A stretch of 64,000 nucleotides of DNA from Bryobacterales bacterium (GTDB lineage Bacteria; Acidobacteriota; Terriglobia; Bryobacterales; UBA6623). This document shows positions 28,919 to 38,214 of this stretch, one piece after another. The notes under the pieces were generated by a model. The model saw nothing but the letters and a program-made list of their open reading frames with translations, was not told where the DNA came from and ran no database searches. Location: NCBI GenBank assembly GCA_022824585.1, contig JAJDZN010000153.1, forward strand, positions 40,095 to 104,094, read 5' to 3'. The first letter of the stretch is position 1. Each line of letters starts with the position of its first letter. The position numbers and the translations under genes were made by a program.

Positions 28919-31900
28919 CTAGAAGATGAATTTCAGCCCGAACTGGATCACCCGGGCTTCCCGCAGGGGATCGAGCACGCGGGTGGTCCTGCCAAACCGG
29001 CCGTTGTGCACACGGTTCTCGGGATTGTCGAACTGAGGCGTATTGAAGGCGTTGAAGAACTCCCATCGCATCTGCAGCTTCGCGTCTTCGCTGAATCCCA
29101 GCCCGAAGTTCTTGAACAGGGAAAGGTCGAAGTTGTGATGCGGCCAGCCGCTCAGCGCGGCCACGCCGCAGCTTCCGAAGGTTCCGTTCTGGGAGATTGC
29201 GAAGGCCGACGTGTTGAAGAACTGCTCAACCGTTCTCGGGCCTGTCGGATTGCCGATGCAATCTGCGCGGGGGTTCTGGCTTCGGGTGCGGCTCCTGTCG
29301 GGGCCGCGGATGCCGATGGGAGCACCGGAGGTGGAACTCCAAATGCCGTTGAACTGCCAGCCGCCCAGCACGTGCCGCGCGGAACTGTCGCGCGGGAACG
29401 GAATCGCCCAGGTCCAGTTGAATACGAACCGATGTGTCTGGTCGAAGACCAATCGCCCGTAGTCAGCGGCCAGATCGTAGGCGTTCTGCGGCCGGACAAG
29501 GTTTGCAGATGCACCTCCCGAAAGATTGTCCTGCGTGTCGCCGAGGGCCTTGCTCCAGGTATAGTTCACATTGAAGGCCAAGCCCCCGACCATGGCTCGC
29601 CGCAGGCTCACTTGCAGCGCGTTGTAGTTGGCGTTGCCGTTGCTGGCCAGGTGGTCGCTCAGGCGCGCCCAGTCCGGGAAAGGGTACGAGACCGATCCGT
29701 CCGACTGCAGGCGGCCTTGGTTCAAGGGCTGAAGCTTGCGGATGTTGTTCGAGTCGCCGCCCACGTAGGAGATATCCATCAGATAGCTCTGTTCGAGTTG
29801 GAACTGGAACCCGAAGCTGTACTGCTGCGACCACGGTGCCGTTTCGAACATGCTCCGGCTCCGGAGATCGATGCTCTGGGGATCGAACGCGTTGCTTTCC
29901 CCGGGGAACGGGTCGCTGAGCAACATCTTCGGCGGCTCGTGGAACTGCGACTCCTGTCCGCGGAATTCGATCAGCTGCGGGGGATTTAACGGAAGCGCAG
30001 CCGAACTCCCCATCCGGTCGATCGCCTGATAGAAGATCGCGTAGCCGCCCCTGAGCACCGTACTTTTTCCGATGCGATAAGCCGCTCCTAGACGGGGAGC
30101 AAGGTTGTTGCGGTCGGGATGGACCAGCGCCCTGCCGAAGATTCCGCCGCCTTGCGCGCGTTGCACGCATTCGAACTCGCACGGCACCTGCCCCAGGTCG
30201 CCGGGATTCGCAGTGATCAGTGCGCCGCGGCCTCCGTTCGCGTCGGGATCGAAGTTGGACATGAGATTGTCGCGTTCCACGATCGGCGTGAAGTACTCGT
30301 ACCGGACCCCGTAGTTGAGCGTCAGCCTGGGCGAGGCCTTGTAGGCGTCCTGCAGGTAGAACATCATCCCGTCGGTATACGTATGGGGTACGAGCGCCGA
30401 GGTGGCCTCGACCCTGCCGACATTACCCAGCAGCAGGTTGGCGAACCCGTCGCCGACATAGTCATTGGGAATGATGTAGCGACCGTTGGGTGCCTTCACG
30501 TCCAAGTAGTCGTTCATGGCCCGCTTGTACTCGAAGCCGAGCTTGAACGAATGGTTTCCTCTGACCACGCTGAGGTTGTCCAACAGCTGGAAGACCTGGG
30601 AAGTTTGGAACTGCGGCCGCCACTCCGAGGTTCCGAGGAGCGTGTAGCCGGACACGCGTATCGGCGGAAGGCCGTAGGCGTACGTGCCGGGGAGGGAGTT
30701 CAGGCCGAACTCCGCCCCGGCGTCGCCTTCCGGCGCGACGGGGTCGGACGTCGAATAGATCCGGTTGAATCCGAACCGCAGGCTGTTGAACACGGATGGG
30801 CTGAAGATGCGGTTCCATGTCAGCGCCATCAACTGGCCGCGGACATAGCTGTTGGCCGTGAACCCGCCGGTGGCGAGCGGGTTCGGGAACGGGCCCTGCT
30901 CGACGATGGTGTCGGTTTGCAGGAAGCTGTAGGACCCGTAGAGGGTGTCCTTGTCCGTCAGGCTATGGTCGATCCTGACGTCGAATGAGTTCTGGTCCAG
31001 CGGGACATCTAGGGCTGATTGGAAGCCGAACTTCCCGGAGTTCGGATCTGGATACAGCGCGCCGAGCGCCATGCCCGCCGGGTCGCCGCAAGGCCGCCCG
31101 TCGGTTCGGCTCGCCCCGAGGTTGAGGATGTCATTGACTTCGTCCACGCAAGGCACGATCTCGGGATAGAAGGGGGTTCCGTCTGCATCCCGATCGATCA
31201 CCAGGTCGCGATCCCCCGTGAAGATGCCCTGCTTCATTTGTGCGGTCGGAACCGTTCCGTTGGCGCCACCGGCCTTGCTGGAGTCCGTGCGCTGGTAGTC
31301 ACCGAAGAAGAACGTCTTGTTCCTCGCGACCGGGCCGCCGAAGGTCAGCCCGTATTGGTTGCGGTTCTCGGCCCCTCGCTCAATGCCGGCTGCATTGTTA
31401 AAAAAGTTGTTGGCGTTGAGCTTGTCATTGCGAAGGAAGTACCAGCCGGATCCGTGAAAGTCGTTCGCTCCAGACTTGATCTCGGCGTTGATGACCGCTC
31501 CCTGGCTCCAGCCGAACTCGGCGTCGTATGTCCTTGTCTGGATCTTGAAAGACTGGAGCGCGTCCGGGGGCGGCTGAACGGCCTGGGGGCTGCGCTCCTG
31601 CCCGTTGGTCGTGAACGTGTTGTTGTCGACGCCGTTGAGGGCGAAGTAGTTCTGGAGCGAGAAATTGCCGTCGACGTTGATTCGCGCCTCCCGCGGATTC
31701 GACCGCGAGCCCGGTGCGGGGACCGCGCCGGGACTGAGCAGAATCAGGTCCGAGTACCGCCGCCCGTCGAGCGGAAGGTCCTCGATCTCGGCGGATTCGA
31801 TCACGGTGCCTAGCTGACCGCTTTCCGCCTCCAAGCCCACAACCGGGGCGACGACCTCCACCTGTTCCGTGACGTCACCGACTTCCAGGGTGAAACCGAC

Positions 31901-32206
31901 CTCGAGACGCTGCTGGATGGCGAGTCGGATCTCGTCCCGGACAGCCGTCTTGAAGCCATCCGTTTCGGCCCGGACTCGGTAGATGCCGGGTCGCAGGCCA
32001 GTCGCCAGGTAGACACCGGCTTCGTTCGTGCTCAGAACGATGGAGTCACCCAGGCTGGTCAGCGTGACCGTGACATCGGCGCCGGGGATAACCGCGCCTT
32101 GGGGATCCCGTACGGTGCCGATAATCGTTCCGGTGTTGATCTGGGCGATCAACGGCACTGTGAGGGGCAGGATTGCCAAGAATATGAAGAAAGCTCGAGC
32201 GTGCAT
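28919..32206 (-). CDS. Oar-like TonB-dependent receptor with carboxypeptidase-regulatory-like N-terminal domain
   Basis: GTIIGTVRDPQGAVIPGADVTVT, plug-like region, DDFHGSGWYFLRNDKLNANNFF, beta-barrel C-terminus ending in F; AGGAGG Shine-Dalgarno. Confidence 0.92.
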   Translation of the reverse strand: MHARAFFIFLAILPLTVPLIAQINTGTIIGTVRDPQGAVIPGADVTVTLTSLGDSIVLSTNEAGVYLATGLRPGIYRVRAETDGFKTAVRDEIRLAIQQRLEVGFTLEVGDVTEQVEVVAPVVGLEAESGQLGTVIESAEIEDLPLDGRRYSDLILLSPGAVPAPGSRSNPREARINVDGNFSLQNYFALNGVDNNTFTTNGQERSPQAVQPPPDALQSFKIQTRTYDAEFGWSQGAVINAEIKSGANDFHGSGWYFLRNDKLNANNFFNNAAGIERGAENRNQYGLTFGGPVARNKTFFFGDYQRTDSSKAGGANGTVPTAQMKQGIFTGDRDLVIDRDADGTPFYPEIVPCVDEVNDILNLGASRTDGRPCGDPAGMALGALYPDPNSGKFGFQSALDVPLDQNSFDVRIDHSLTDKDTLYGSYSFLQTDTIVEQGPFPNPLATGGFTANSYVRGQLMALTWNRIFSPSVFNSLRFGFNRIYSTSDPVAPEGDAGAEFGLNSLPGTYAYGLPPIRVSGYTLLGTSEWRPQFQTSQVFQLLDNLSVVRGNHSFKLGFEYKRAMNDYLDVKAPNGRYIIPNDYVGDGFANLLLGNVGRVEATSALVPHTYTDGMMFYLQDAYKASPRLTLNYGVRYEYFTPIVERDNLMSNFDPDANGGRGALITANPGDLGQVPCEFECVQRAQGGGIFGRALVHPDRNNLAPRLGAAYRIGKSTVLRGGYAIFYQAIDRMGSSAALPLNPPQLIEFRGQESQFHEPPKMLLSDPFPGESNAFDPQSIDLRSRSMFETAPWSQQYSFGFQFQLEQSYLMDISYVGGDSNNIRKLQPLNQGRLQSDGSVSYPFPDWARLSDHLASNGNANYNALQVSLRRAMVGGLAFNVNYTWSKALGDTQDNLSGGASANLVRPQNAYDLAADYGRLVFDQTHRFVFNWTWAIPFPRDSSARHVLGGWQFNGIWSSTSGAPIGIRGPDRSRTRSQNPRADCIGNPTGPRTVEQFFNTSAFAISQNGTFGSCGVAALSGWPHHNFDLSLFKNFGLGFSEDAKLQMRWEFFNAFNTPQFDNPENRVHNGRFGRTTRVLDPLREARVIQFGLKFIF

Positions 32207-32244
32207 TTTCGACCTCCTCTTGCAGGCAAACTATGCGTGGCTTC

Positions 32245-32273
32245 TTCATACGCCCAGAACCGCCCGGAGTCAA
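32245..32273 (-). promoter_or_regulatory. Sigma70-like promoter for the TonB-receptor gene
   Basis: Minus strand TTGACT-17 nt-TATGAA, 38 nt upstream of the ATG at 32206, in an AT-rich patch. Confidence 0.5.
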
Positions 32274-32357
32274 TCGAATACCAAGTGTTTTGACCGTATT
32301 GGTAAGGAATTTGAAGCGATTGAGGCCTTTTGAGCCGGAAACGTCAATCCGTTCACC

Positions 32358-32771
32358 GTGACGGCCGTGATTCTGTTCGGGCTGATCGGGGTCGTGCTTT
32401 GCAACTACGGGCCGGAAGTCGCCGTCAGCAGGCGCATAGCTGCCGGGATTCCTCGGGTTCAGCGGGACGATCGTCGACGATTCGCCGGTCGTCATGATCG
32501 GTCTTGTCGACCAGCGCCTCGGCGAAGCTGCCGCACCGCTCGCCAAAAGGTGATCGCCGATGGTGCCCAGGGGCGTTTCCGCCCCATCCCGCTGGCACCT
32601 CTGACTGCCTTTTCGGGCTCTGCCCCGCTCACTCTCGAACGGGCCACGCAAGGGCAATTCCTGGCCCCGTCCGCCGCCGCTCTCGTGGTCGGCATCATGA
32701 CCGCGACCGGGACCGCGATATTGCCGGCGCCGGCCCCGCCATTGTTATCTCATAGGGGGGCGATCTACTAG
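32358..32771 (+). pseudogene. Frameshifted C-terminal remnant of an RND (AcrB/HAE1-like) efflux permease
   Basis: Frame-switching reading: LFGLIGVVLCNY ... GFLGFSGTIVDDSPVVMIGLVDQRLGEAAAPLAKR* / VIADGAQGRFRPIPLAPLTAFSGSAPLTLERATQGQFLAPSAAALVVGIM, which parallels the RND 'FGLIGAVLGH...LSGxVVNDSLVxVDxINR...GxxRFRPIxLTSLTTFxGLxPLxxExSxQAQFLxPMA' block. Confidence 0.7.
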
Positions 32772-32923
32772 TCCTGTGTGTTGCTGTGACTGAGTTGTTC
32801 TTGTAGGTCGCTGATTTGGCGCTCGAGTTTGCGCGTTCGACCGGATAGCAGCAGTACGTATCCGACATGGAGCGCCCAGGCAATGCTGAATGCGGCCCAA
32901 AGCCACTTGAAATTGGGTTCCAA
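32768..32923 (-). CDS. ccmD: CcmD-like small heme-exporter subunit
   Basis: Short single-TM ORF (L/M)EPNFKWLWAAFSIAWALHVGYVLLLSGRTRKLERQISDLQEQL; TTG start with aaaggag 7 nt upstream; directly follows ccmC. Confidence 0.7.
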   Translation of the reverse strand: MEPNFKWLWAAFSIAWALHVGYVLLLSGRTRKLERQISDLQEQLSHSNTQD

Positions 32924-32943
32924 ACCGTTGACTCCTTTGTGTG

Positions 32944-33639
32944 TCAGGCTAGCGACTGTACTTCGCGCCTGAGTGCGTCGGTCTTGCGCCGCAGGGCCTC
33001 GAGCCTGCGCCGTTGACGAACCAAGCACCAGAATAGTAGTCCCAGCGAGGCCATCGTTGCGAACAGAACGAAGGTCATGCGAGGGTCGAGCGACCCGTCA
33101 CCACCGAGCACGGGAGCTGGGTGCTGCGTGCGCCACCAGCGATTCGCCATGTACACGATGGGCACGTCCACCATGCCGAAGATCGATACCACCGCGCATA
33201 CAGTCGCGCGCTGGTTGGGTTCGGCGATGGATTGGCGCAGGATCAGGTACGCGGCGTAGATCAGGGCGAGCAGGAGCATTGCTGTCAAGCGTGCGTCCCA
33301 AGCCCAGTACACACCCCAGATCGGCTTTGCCCACAAAGAGCCGGTGATCAAGTTGACGATCGCGAACAGCAGTCCGACCTCGTTGCAAGCCACCGAGAGA
33401 TCGTCCAGTCGGCTGGCACGATTACTGAGGTACGCGATCGCTGCACCGCCGCCGATGAAGAAGCCGACGAATGCAATGGCGGCGGAGGAGACGTGGAAAT
33501 AGAAGATGCGCTGGACCGGCCCCATGCTGGCCTCCATCGGCACCCAAATGAAGATCAGGTAGATCGATGCAAGCAGCGCCGCCGCCGTGACCGAGGCCAG
33601 CGCTGTCGGGACAGCCGGTCGCAAGTTAGCAGCCACCAT
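32944..33639 (-). CDS. ccmC: Cytochrome c biogenesis protein CcmC (heme exporter)
   Basis: Multi-TM protein with WGVYWAWDARLTAMLLLALIYAAYLILR (tryptophan-rich motif) and HVSSAAIAFVGF. Start placed at MVAANLRP. Confidence 0.9.
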   Translation of the reverse strand: MVAANLRPAVPTALASVTAAALLASIYLIFIWVPMEASMGPVQRIFYFHVSSAAIAFVGFFIGGGAAIAYLSNRASRLDDLSVACNEVGLLFAIVNLITGSLWAKPIWGVYWAWDARLTAMLLLALIYAAYLILRQSIAEPNQRATVCAVVSIFGMVDVPIVYMANRWWRTQHPAPVLGGDGSLDPRMTFVLFATMASLGLLFWCLVRQRRRLEALRRKTDALRREVQSLA

Positions 33640-33644
33640 GCTTG

Positions 33645-33650
33645 AGTTTA
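33645..33650 (-). promoter_or_regulatory. Candidate -10 box (TAAACT on minus strand) 5 nt before ATG 33639
   Basis: Minus strand reads taaact-caagc-ATG. Confidence 0.35.
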
Positions 33651-33717
33651 GCCGAGCGGCACGGAGTGGGGCGAGACAGCTCCGGGAGCCGTCGGGCGAC
33701 AATTGCAGTAGGGCACT

Positions 33718-34614
33718 GTGACACAACTGGCCGAATGTGTTCCGAACTTTTCAGAGGGCCGCGACCCGACGACACTGGACCGGCTCGAGCGCGTGGTTCG
33801 GATTTCAGGGGCGAGGTTGCTGGACCGGCACAGCGATCACGACCACCATCGCTCCGTGCTGACTTTCGCAGCAGATCTCAGGGTGATTGCCAATGCCGTC
33901 ATGGCGGCGGCTGGAGCGGCCGTGGAAAGCATAGACCTGAACAGCCACGACGGCACTCACCCTAGGGTCGGCGCCATGGATGTCGTTCCGATCGTGCCTT
34001 TGCACGACACGCCTTGGGATGCGTGCTTGGACGTTGCCTGGTCGATTGGCGAGTGTCTTTGGAGTGAACTAGGCCTGCCGGTGTACCTATACGGCCGCGC
34101 CGCCGTCCGCGAGGAGCGAAGACCTCTGGAGACAGTACGCAAGCTGGGGTTCGAGAGACTTAGAGAACTCGTGCGGGACGGAAAATACCGCCCGGACATT
34201 GGAGGCCCTCAGCTGCACCCTTCGGCCGGGGCATGCTGCGTAGGAGTCCGGGGGCCGCTGGTAGCTTACAACGTGTTGCTGGACTGCCGCGACGCCCAGC
34301 CTGCAAAGGTAATCGCCGGCCGGATTCGCGCAGCCGGCGGCGGCTTGCCCGGAGTGAAGGCATTGGGCATGTACTTGGAATCCGCCCGGGTAGCCCAAGT
34401 CTCGATGAACATCACACAGCCGGACCTGACACCGCTGCCGCTAGTTTTTGACGAGGTGTTGCGAGTCGCAGCCGGGCTTGGCGTGGAGGTGGTAGCCTCC
34501 GAATTGGTCGGCCTGGCGCCCCGGGGAGCTCTAGGCGCGGATCCGAGCCGATTGCGGATCGTCGGGTTTCACGAGGGGATGATTTTGGAGGAGTGCTTGG
34601 CTGCCTGCGCCTGA
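33718..34614 (+). CDS. ftcD: Glutamate formimidoyltransferase
   Basis: LAECVPNFSEGRD, DHDHHRSVLTF, DGTHPRVGAMDVVPIVPL, YNVLLDC. Confidence 0.93.
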   Translation: MTQLAECVPNFSEGRDPTTLDRLERVVRISGARLLDRHSDHDHHRSVLTFAADLRVIANAVMAAAGAAVESIDLNSHDGTHPRVGAMDVVPIVPLHDTPWDACLDVAWSIGECLWSELGLPVYLYGRAAVREERRPLETVRKLGFERLRELVRDGKYRPDIGGPQLHPSAGACCVGVRGPLVAYNVLLDCRDAQPAKVIAGRIRAAGGGLPGVKALGMYLESARVAQVSMNITQPDLTPLPLVFDEVLRVAAGLGVEVVASELVGLAPRGALGADPSRLRIVGFHEGMILEECLAACA

Positions 34615-34739
34615 GAAGCCGCGACCCGTGCCAAGGCTGCCGGGCGAGGCCTCTGGATCGATCGCATCCTATCCAACCGGTCTCTGGCTTCTGATCAGGC
34701 CTTAGTGGGTCGAAACTGCGTGACCTAACGCTTCATCAG

Positions 34740-35009
34740 CTACTGTGTGCCACAGATTATTCGGACGAGCCGTGGCGATTCAGTAGACGGTGTCTGCGAA
34801 TACGCTGACCACGCCCGATCTCTTCCGCAAAGGTAGTCGTCGACGCGGTCGGTGAGGTCCGCGGGAAGCCGGGTCCAATCGTCGGCCGCGACATCCTTGA
34901 ACGCGTCGTCGATCACGCCCTCGATTTCGAGATTGCTCGCATTGCCCTGCAGAGCATTAGCGCCGATGATGTTTCGGACCCCGTCTGCGATTTCCTTTGG
35001 ATCGGTCAT
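34740..35009 (-). CDS. Small hypothetical protein
   Basis: 89-aa ORF with coding-like composition (MTDPKEIADGVRNIIGANALQGNASNLEIEGVIDDAFKDVAADDW); no family recognised. Confidence 0.45.
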   Translation of the reverse strand: MTDPKEIADGVRNIIGANALQGNASNLEIEGVIDDAFKDVAADDWTRLPADLTDRVDDYLCGRDRAWSAYSQTPSTESPRLVRIICGTQ

Positions 35010-35196
35010 GAACCACTCTTTGCCGGGCAGGTCCCTCGACGCTTGTCTCCAACTCCTGGACAAAGCATGCAGGAGAGTCTCTCGATCCCGTGTTTCACGA
35101 CAATAGCAGGCAGCGCAGCTGTGCGGGAAGGTTGTCATCAGACCCACTCAACCGTCTATTCGAGCCGTCGGGTCCTGCCTCGGAAGGAACGCTTGA

Positions 35197-35225
35197 GCGG
35201 CCTCCATCGCGTCGATGGAGGCCGC
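35197..35225 (-). terminator. Terminator-like hairpin downstream of pnp
   Basis: gcggcctccatcg-cgt-cgatggaggccgc, perfect 13-bp stem, 3-nt loop, 40 nt beyond the pnp stop; weak U-tract. Confidence 0.6.
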
Positions 35226-35264
35226 CTCTTACGGTTTGCTCAGAGCTAGCCTCGTGACAGGCGC

Positions 35265-37556
35265 TCAGTCGCGCCGGTCGCCGTCGCGCGGTCCGCGAGA
35301 GGAGCGCCGTCCGCGGAACGGGCGGTCGCGAGGTGGCCGATCGCGCCGGTCGCCGCGGTCACCTCCCCGATCATGTCGGGGGCGTCCGCGCCCGCCGGGA
35401 CGGCCGCCGCGTCTCCGGTCCCAGTCGGACCGTTCGGACTGATCGGGTTGATCGCCGTCCTCGCCGCCGTCGCGTTCCCGCAGGATGGCGCGTCGGCTCA
35501 GCCTGATCCGATTGCCGTCCAGGGCGAGGCACTTGACCAGCACCTGATCCCCTTCGTTCAACTCGTCGCTGACTTCGCGCACGTGCTGGTCGGAGATCTC
35601 GCTGATGTGCAGCAGGCCCTCGGTGCCCGGGAAGATCTCCACGAACGCTCCGAAAGCGGCGATCTTGGTGACCTTGCCGAGATACTCCTTGCCCACTTCC
35701 GGGGAAGCGGTCAGGGCCTTGATCCTCTCGATGGCCTCTTGGCCCTTGGTGCGGTCCGACGAAGCCACGCTGACGGTGCCGTCGTCGCTGACGTCGATCT
35801 TCGCGCCGGTCTCTTCGACCAGTCCCTTGATGGTCTTGCCGCCCGGCCCGATCAGGTCGCGGATCTTGCTCTCGGGGATCGTGATCTGGACGATCTGCGG
35901 AGCGTGCTCTGCCAGTTGTTCGCGCGGGGCCTCCAGCGTGGCTCCCATCGTTTCCAAGATTTCGAGGCGCGCCTGGCGCGCTTGCGCGAGTGCTTTCTGC
36001 AGCACCTCAAGGCTGACCTTCGGCTGCTTGATGTCCATCTGCAAGGCAGTGATGCCGTCTTTGGTGCCGGCGACCTTGAAGTCCATGTCTCCGTAGTGGT
36101 CCTCGGCGCCGGCGATGTCGGTCAACACCACGAAGTCGTCGTCTTGCGTTACCAATCCCATGGCGATGCCCGCAACGGGAGCCTTGATCGGAACTCCGGC
36201 GTCCATCAGCGCCAGAGTGCCGCCGCAGACGCTCGCCATCGAACTGGAGCCGTTGGATTCGAGAATGTCGCTGACCACCCGGATCGTGTACGGGAATTTC
36301 TCCTGGTCGGGGATGACCGGCGTCAGGGCGCGCTCGGCGAGCAGGCCGTGGCCGATCTCTCGCCGGCCCGGCCCGCGCATGAAGCCGGTCTCGCCGACGC
36401 TGAACGGCGGGAAGTTGTAGTGGACCATGAAGGTCTTCTCGTAGTTGGGATCCTCGATCCGCTCCTGCCGCTGGCCGTCGACCTTGGTGCCGAGCGTGGC
36501 TGACACGAGGGCCTGCGTCTCGCCGCGCGTGAACACGGCAGAGCCATGGGCGCGCGCTAGCTCGCTGACCTCGCAGGTGATCGGGCGGATCTGTTCTGGG
36601 GCGCGGTGGTCGGGCCGGCGTTTCAGCTCGAACACCTGCTTGCGGAAGAGCTTCTCCTGCCACGGATCCATGAAGGCGGACACTTCGGCCTGCTTCTCGG
36701 AATCGTCGGCAAAGGCCTGCTTGATCTCCTTCTTGATGGCCCGGAACTCGGCATAGCTGGAGAGCTTGTCCTTGTTGCTGGTGTCCAGCGCGGCCTCGGC
36801 CTGCTCGCCCCACTTCGCCTCGATCTCGTCACGCACCGCTTGGTCGAAGGCTGGCGGCGTGAAGTCGCGCTTGGGCTTGCCCGCCTTGGCGGCCAACTCC
36901 TCGATCGCGGCGATGATCTGCTTGCAGCCCTCGTGGCCGCGCCGGATCGCCTCGATCATGGCGTCTTCGTCAGCCTCGTTGGCATCCGCCTCGACCATCA
37001 CGATGCCGTCCTTCGCGGCCGCGACGGTGATGTTGACGTTCGCATCGGCCAATTGCTCGTAGGTCGGGTTCAGCACCCACTCGTCCTCGCCCAAGCGCGC
37101 CACCCGTACCGATCCGGTGGTGTGGACGACGGGGATATCTGACACGGCCACCGCCGCCGATGCCCCGGCCATGGCGTACAGGCTGGGATCGTGGGTCGGG
37201 TCAGACGAGGTCACCATTCCGATGATCTGCGTCTCGTTTCGGTAGCCGTCGGGAAAGAGGGGCCTCAGCGGCCTGTCGATCAGCCGGCAGGTCACGGTCT
37301 CCTTTTCCGTCGGGCGCGCCTCGCGCTTGATGTATCCGCCGGGGAAGCGACCGGCGGAGTAGGTGTACTCGCGATAGTCGACCGTCAGCGGGAAAAAGTC
37401 GATGCCCTCGCGGGGCTCGGCGGCGGAGGTGGCTGTGACGAGCACTTGAGTGTCTCCGCAACGAACGACTACGGAACCGCCCGCCTGCTTGGCTAGGCGT
37501 CCGCTCTCGAGCGTGACGGTCTTTCCGTCGAGCTCGAACTCTACTGTGTGTTTCAT
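35265..37556 (-). CDS. pnp: Polyribonucleotide nucleotidyltransferase (PNPase) with extended Arg/Gly/Asp-rich tail
   Basis: RLIDRPLRPLFPDGYRNETQI, MRGPGRREIGHGLLAERAL, KH (IPESKIRDLIGPGGKTIKGLVEETGAKIDV) and S1 (GKVTKIAAFGAFVEIFPGTEGLLHISEI) domains. Confidence 0.97.
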   Translation of the reverse strand: MKHTVEFELDGKTVTLESGRLAKQAGGSVVVRCGDTQVLVTATSAAEPREGIDFFPLTVDYREYTYSAGRFPGGYIKREARPTEKETVTCRLIDRPLRPLFPDGYRNETQIIGMVTSSDPTHDPSLYAMAGASAAVAVSDIPVVHTTGSVRVARLGEDEWVLNPTYEQLADANVNITVAAAKDGIVMVEADANEADEDAMIEAIRRGHEGCKQIIAAIEELAAKAGKPKRDFTPPAFDQAVRDEIEAKWGEQAEAALDTSNKDKLSSYAEFRAIKKEIKQAFADDSEKQAEVSAFMDPWQEKLFRKQVFELKRRPDHRAPEQIRPITCEVSELARAHGSAVFTRGETQALVSATLGTKVDGQRQERIEDPNYEKTFMVHYNFPPFSVGETGFMRGPGRREIGHGLLAERALTPVIPDQEKFPYTIRVVSDILESNGSSSMASVCGGTLALMDAGVPIKAPVAGIAMGLVTQDDDFVVLTDIAGAEDHYGDMDFKVAGTKDGITALQMDIKQPKVSLEVLQKALAQARQARLEILETMGATLEAPREQLAEHAPQIVQITIPESKIRDLIGPGGKTIKGLVEETGAKIDVSDDGTVSVASSDRTKGQEAIERIKALTASPEVGKEYLGKVTKIAAFGAFVEIFPGTEGLLHISEISDQHVREVSDELNEGDQVLVKCLALDGNRIRLSRRAILRERDGGEDGDQPDQSERSDWDRRRGGRPGGRGRPRHDRGGDRGDRRDRPPRDRPFRGRRSSRGPRDGDRRD

Positions 37557-37580
37557 GATTTCTGCTTTTTCCTTGTGTGG

Positions 37581-37602
37581 CTTCCGCTGCCTTCAGCGGA
37601 AG
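37581..37602 (-). promoter_or_regulatory. Hairpin in the pnp leader
   Basis: cttccgctg-cctt-cagcggaag: perfect 9-bp stem, 4-nt loop, 24 nt upstream of the pnp ATG; no U-tract after it. Confidence 0.6.
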
Positions 37603-37639
37603 TCCGTTCCCGGCCTCGCAGAGAGATTGGCTAGGGGAG

Positions 37640-37697
37640 ATGCACGGACACTGTCAGAGCGGTTCGCGCCATCGCGAACGCCCGAGACCCCGTGCAT
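37640..37697 (-). promoter_or_regulatory. Nested stem structure in the rpsO-pnp intergenic region
   Basis: Outer arms atgcacgg (37640-37647)/ccgtgcat (37690-37697); inner gttcgcg-ccat-cgcgaac (37662-37679). Confidence 0.5.
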
Positions 37698-37793
37698 TGT
37701 CTGGTGGCATTCCCTGCGGACACAGGGACAGTGATTTCCAGCTGACGCGTCTTGTCAGCAACATGCAGCATGGCCTGCTGGAGCCCCACCGCG

Positions 37794-38063
37794 CTAACCG
37801 CGCAGGCCTAGGGACTCCACGACCTTCACATACTCTGCAGGGTTCTTTCTGCTCAAATAGCGCAGCAGGCTGCGGCGCCTGCTGACCAGCTTGAGAAGCC
37901 CGCGCCGGGACGAGAAGTCCTTGCGGTGGATTTTCAAGTGCTCAGTGAGTTCCAAGATGCGATGCGTAAGAGCCGCGATCTGAACTTGGGAGGAACCGAC
38001 ATCATTTGGGTGACTCCCGAAGGTCTTGACGAGTTCTTGCTTCGCCTCAGGTGCGAGTGGCAT
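37794..38063 (-). CDS. rpsO: 30S ribosomal protein S15
   Basis: DVGSSQVQIAALTHRILELTEHLKIHRKDFSSRRGLLKLVSRRRSLLRYLSRKN; gene order rpsO-pnp. Confidence 0.97.
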   Translation of the reverse strand: MPLAPEAKQELVKTFGSHPNDVGSSQVQIAALTHRILELTEHLKIHRKDFSSRRGLLKLVSRRRSLLRYLSRKNPAEYVKVVESLGLRG

Positions 38064-38214
38064 GCTCGATTCAGGTCTCCTTGTTTTTTCCAATCTCTGC
38101 TTGGCTTGAACCCATAGTAGCACAGTTGTTTGCGGACCGGTTGCCTGTCAGGGCCGCGTAGCTTCGGCCGGCGCTGAGCGATTTCGGGGCGTGGTATGGT
38201 CGGGGACAACCCGC

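Noticed and set aside
35373-36503. 376-aa plus-strand ORF
   Set aside because: Antisense of pnp.
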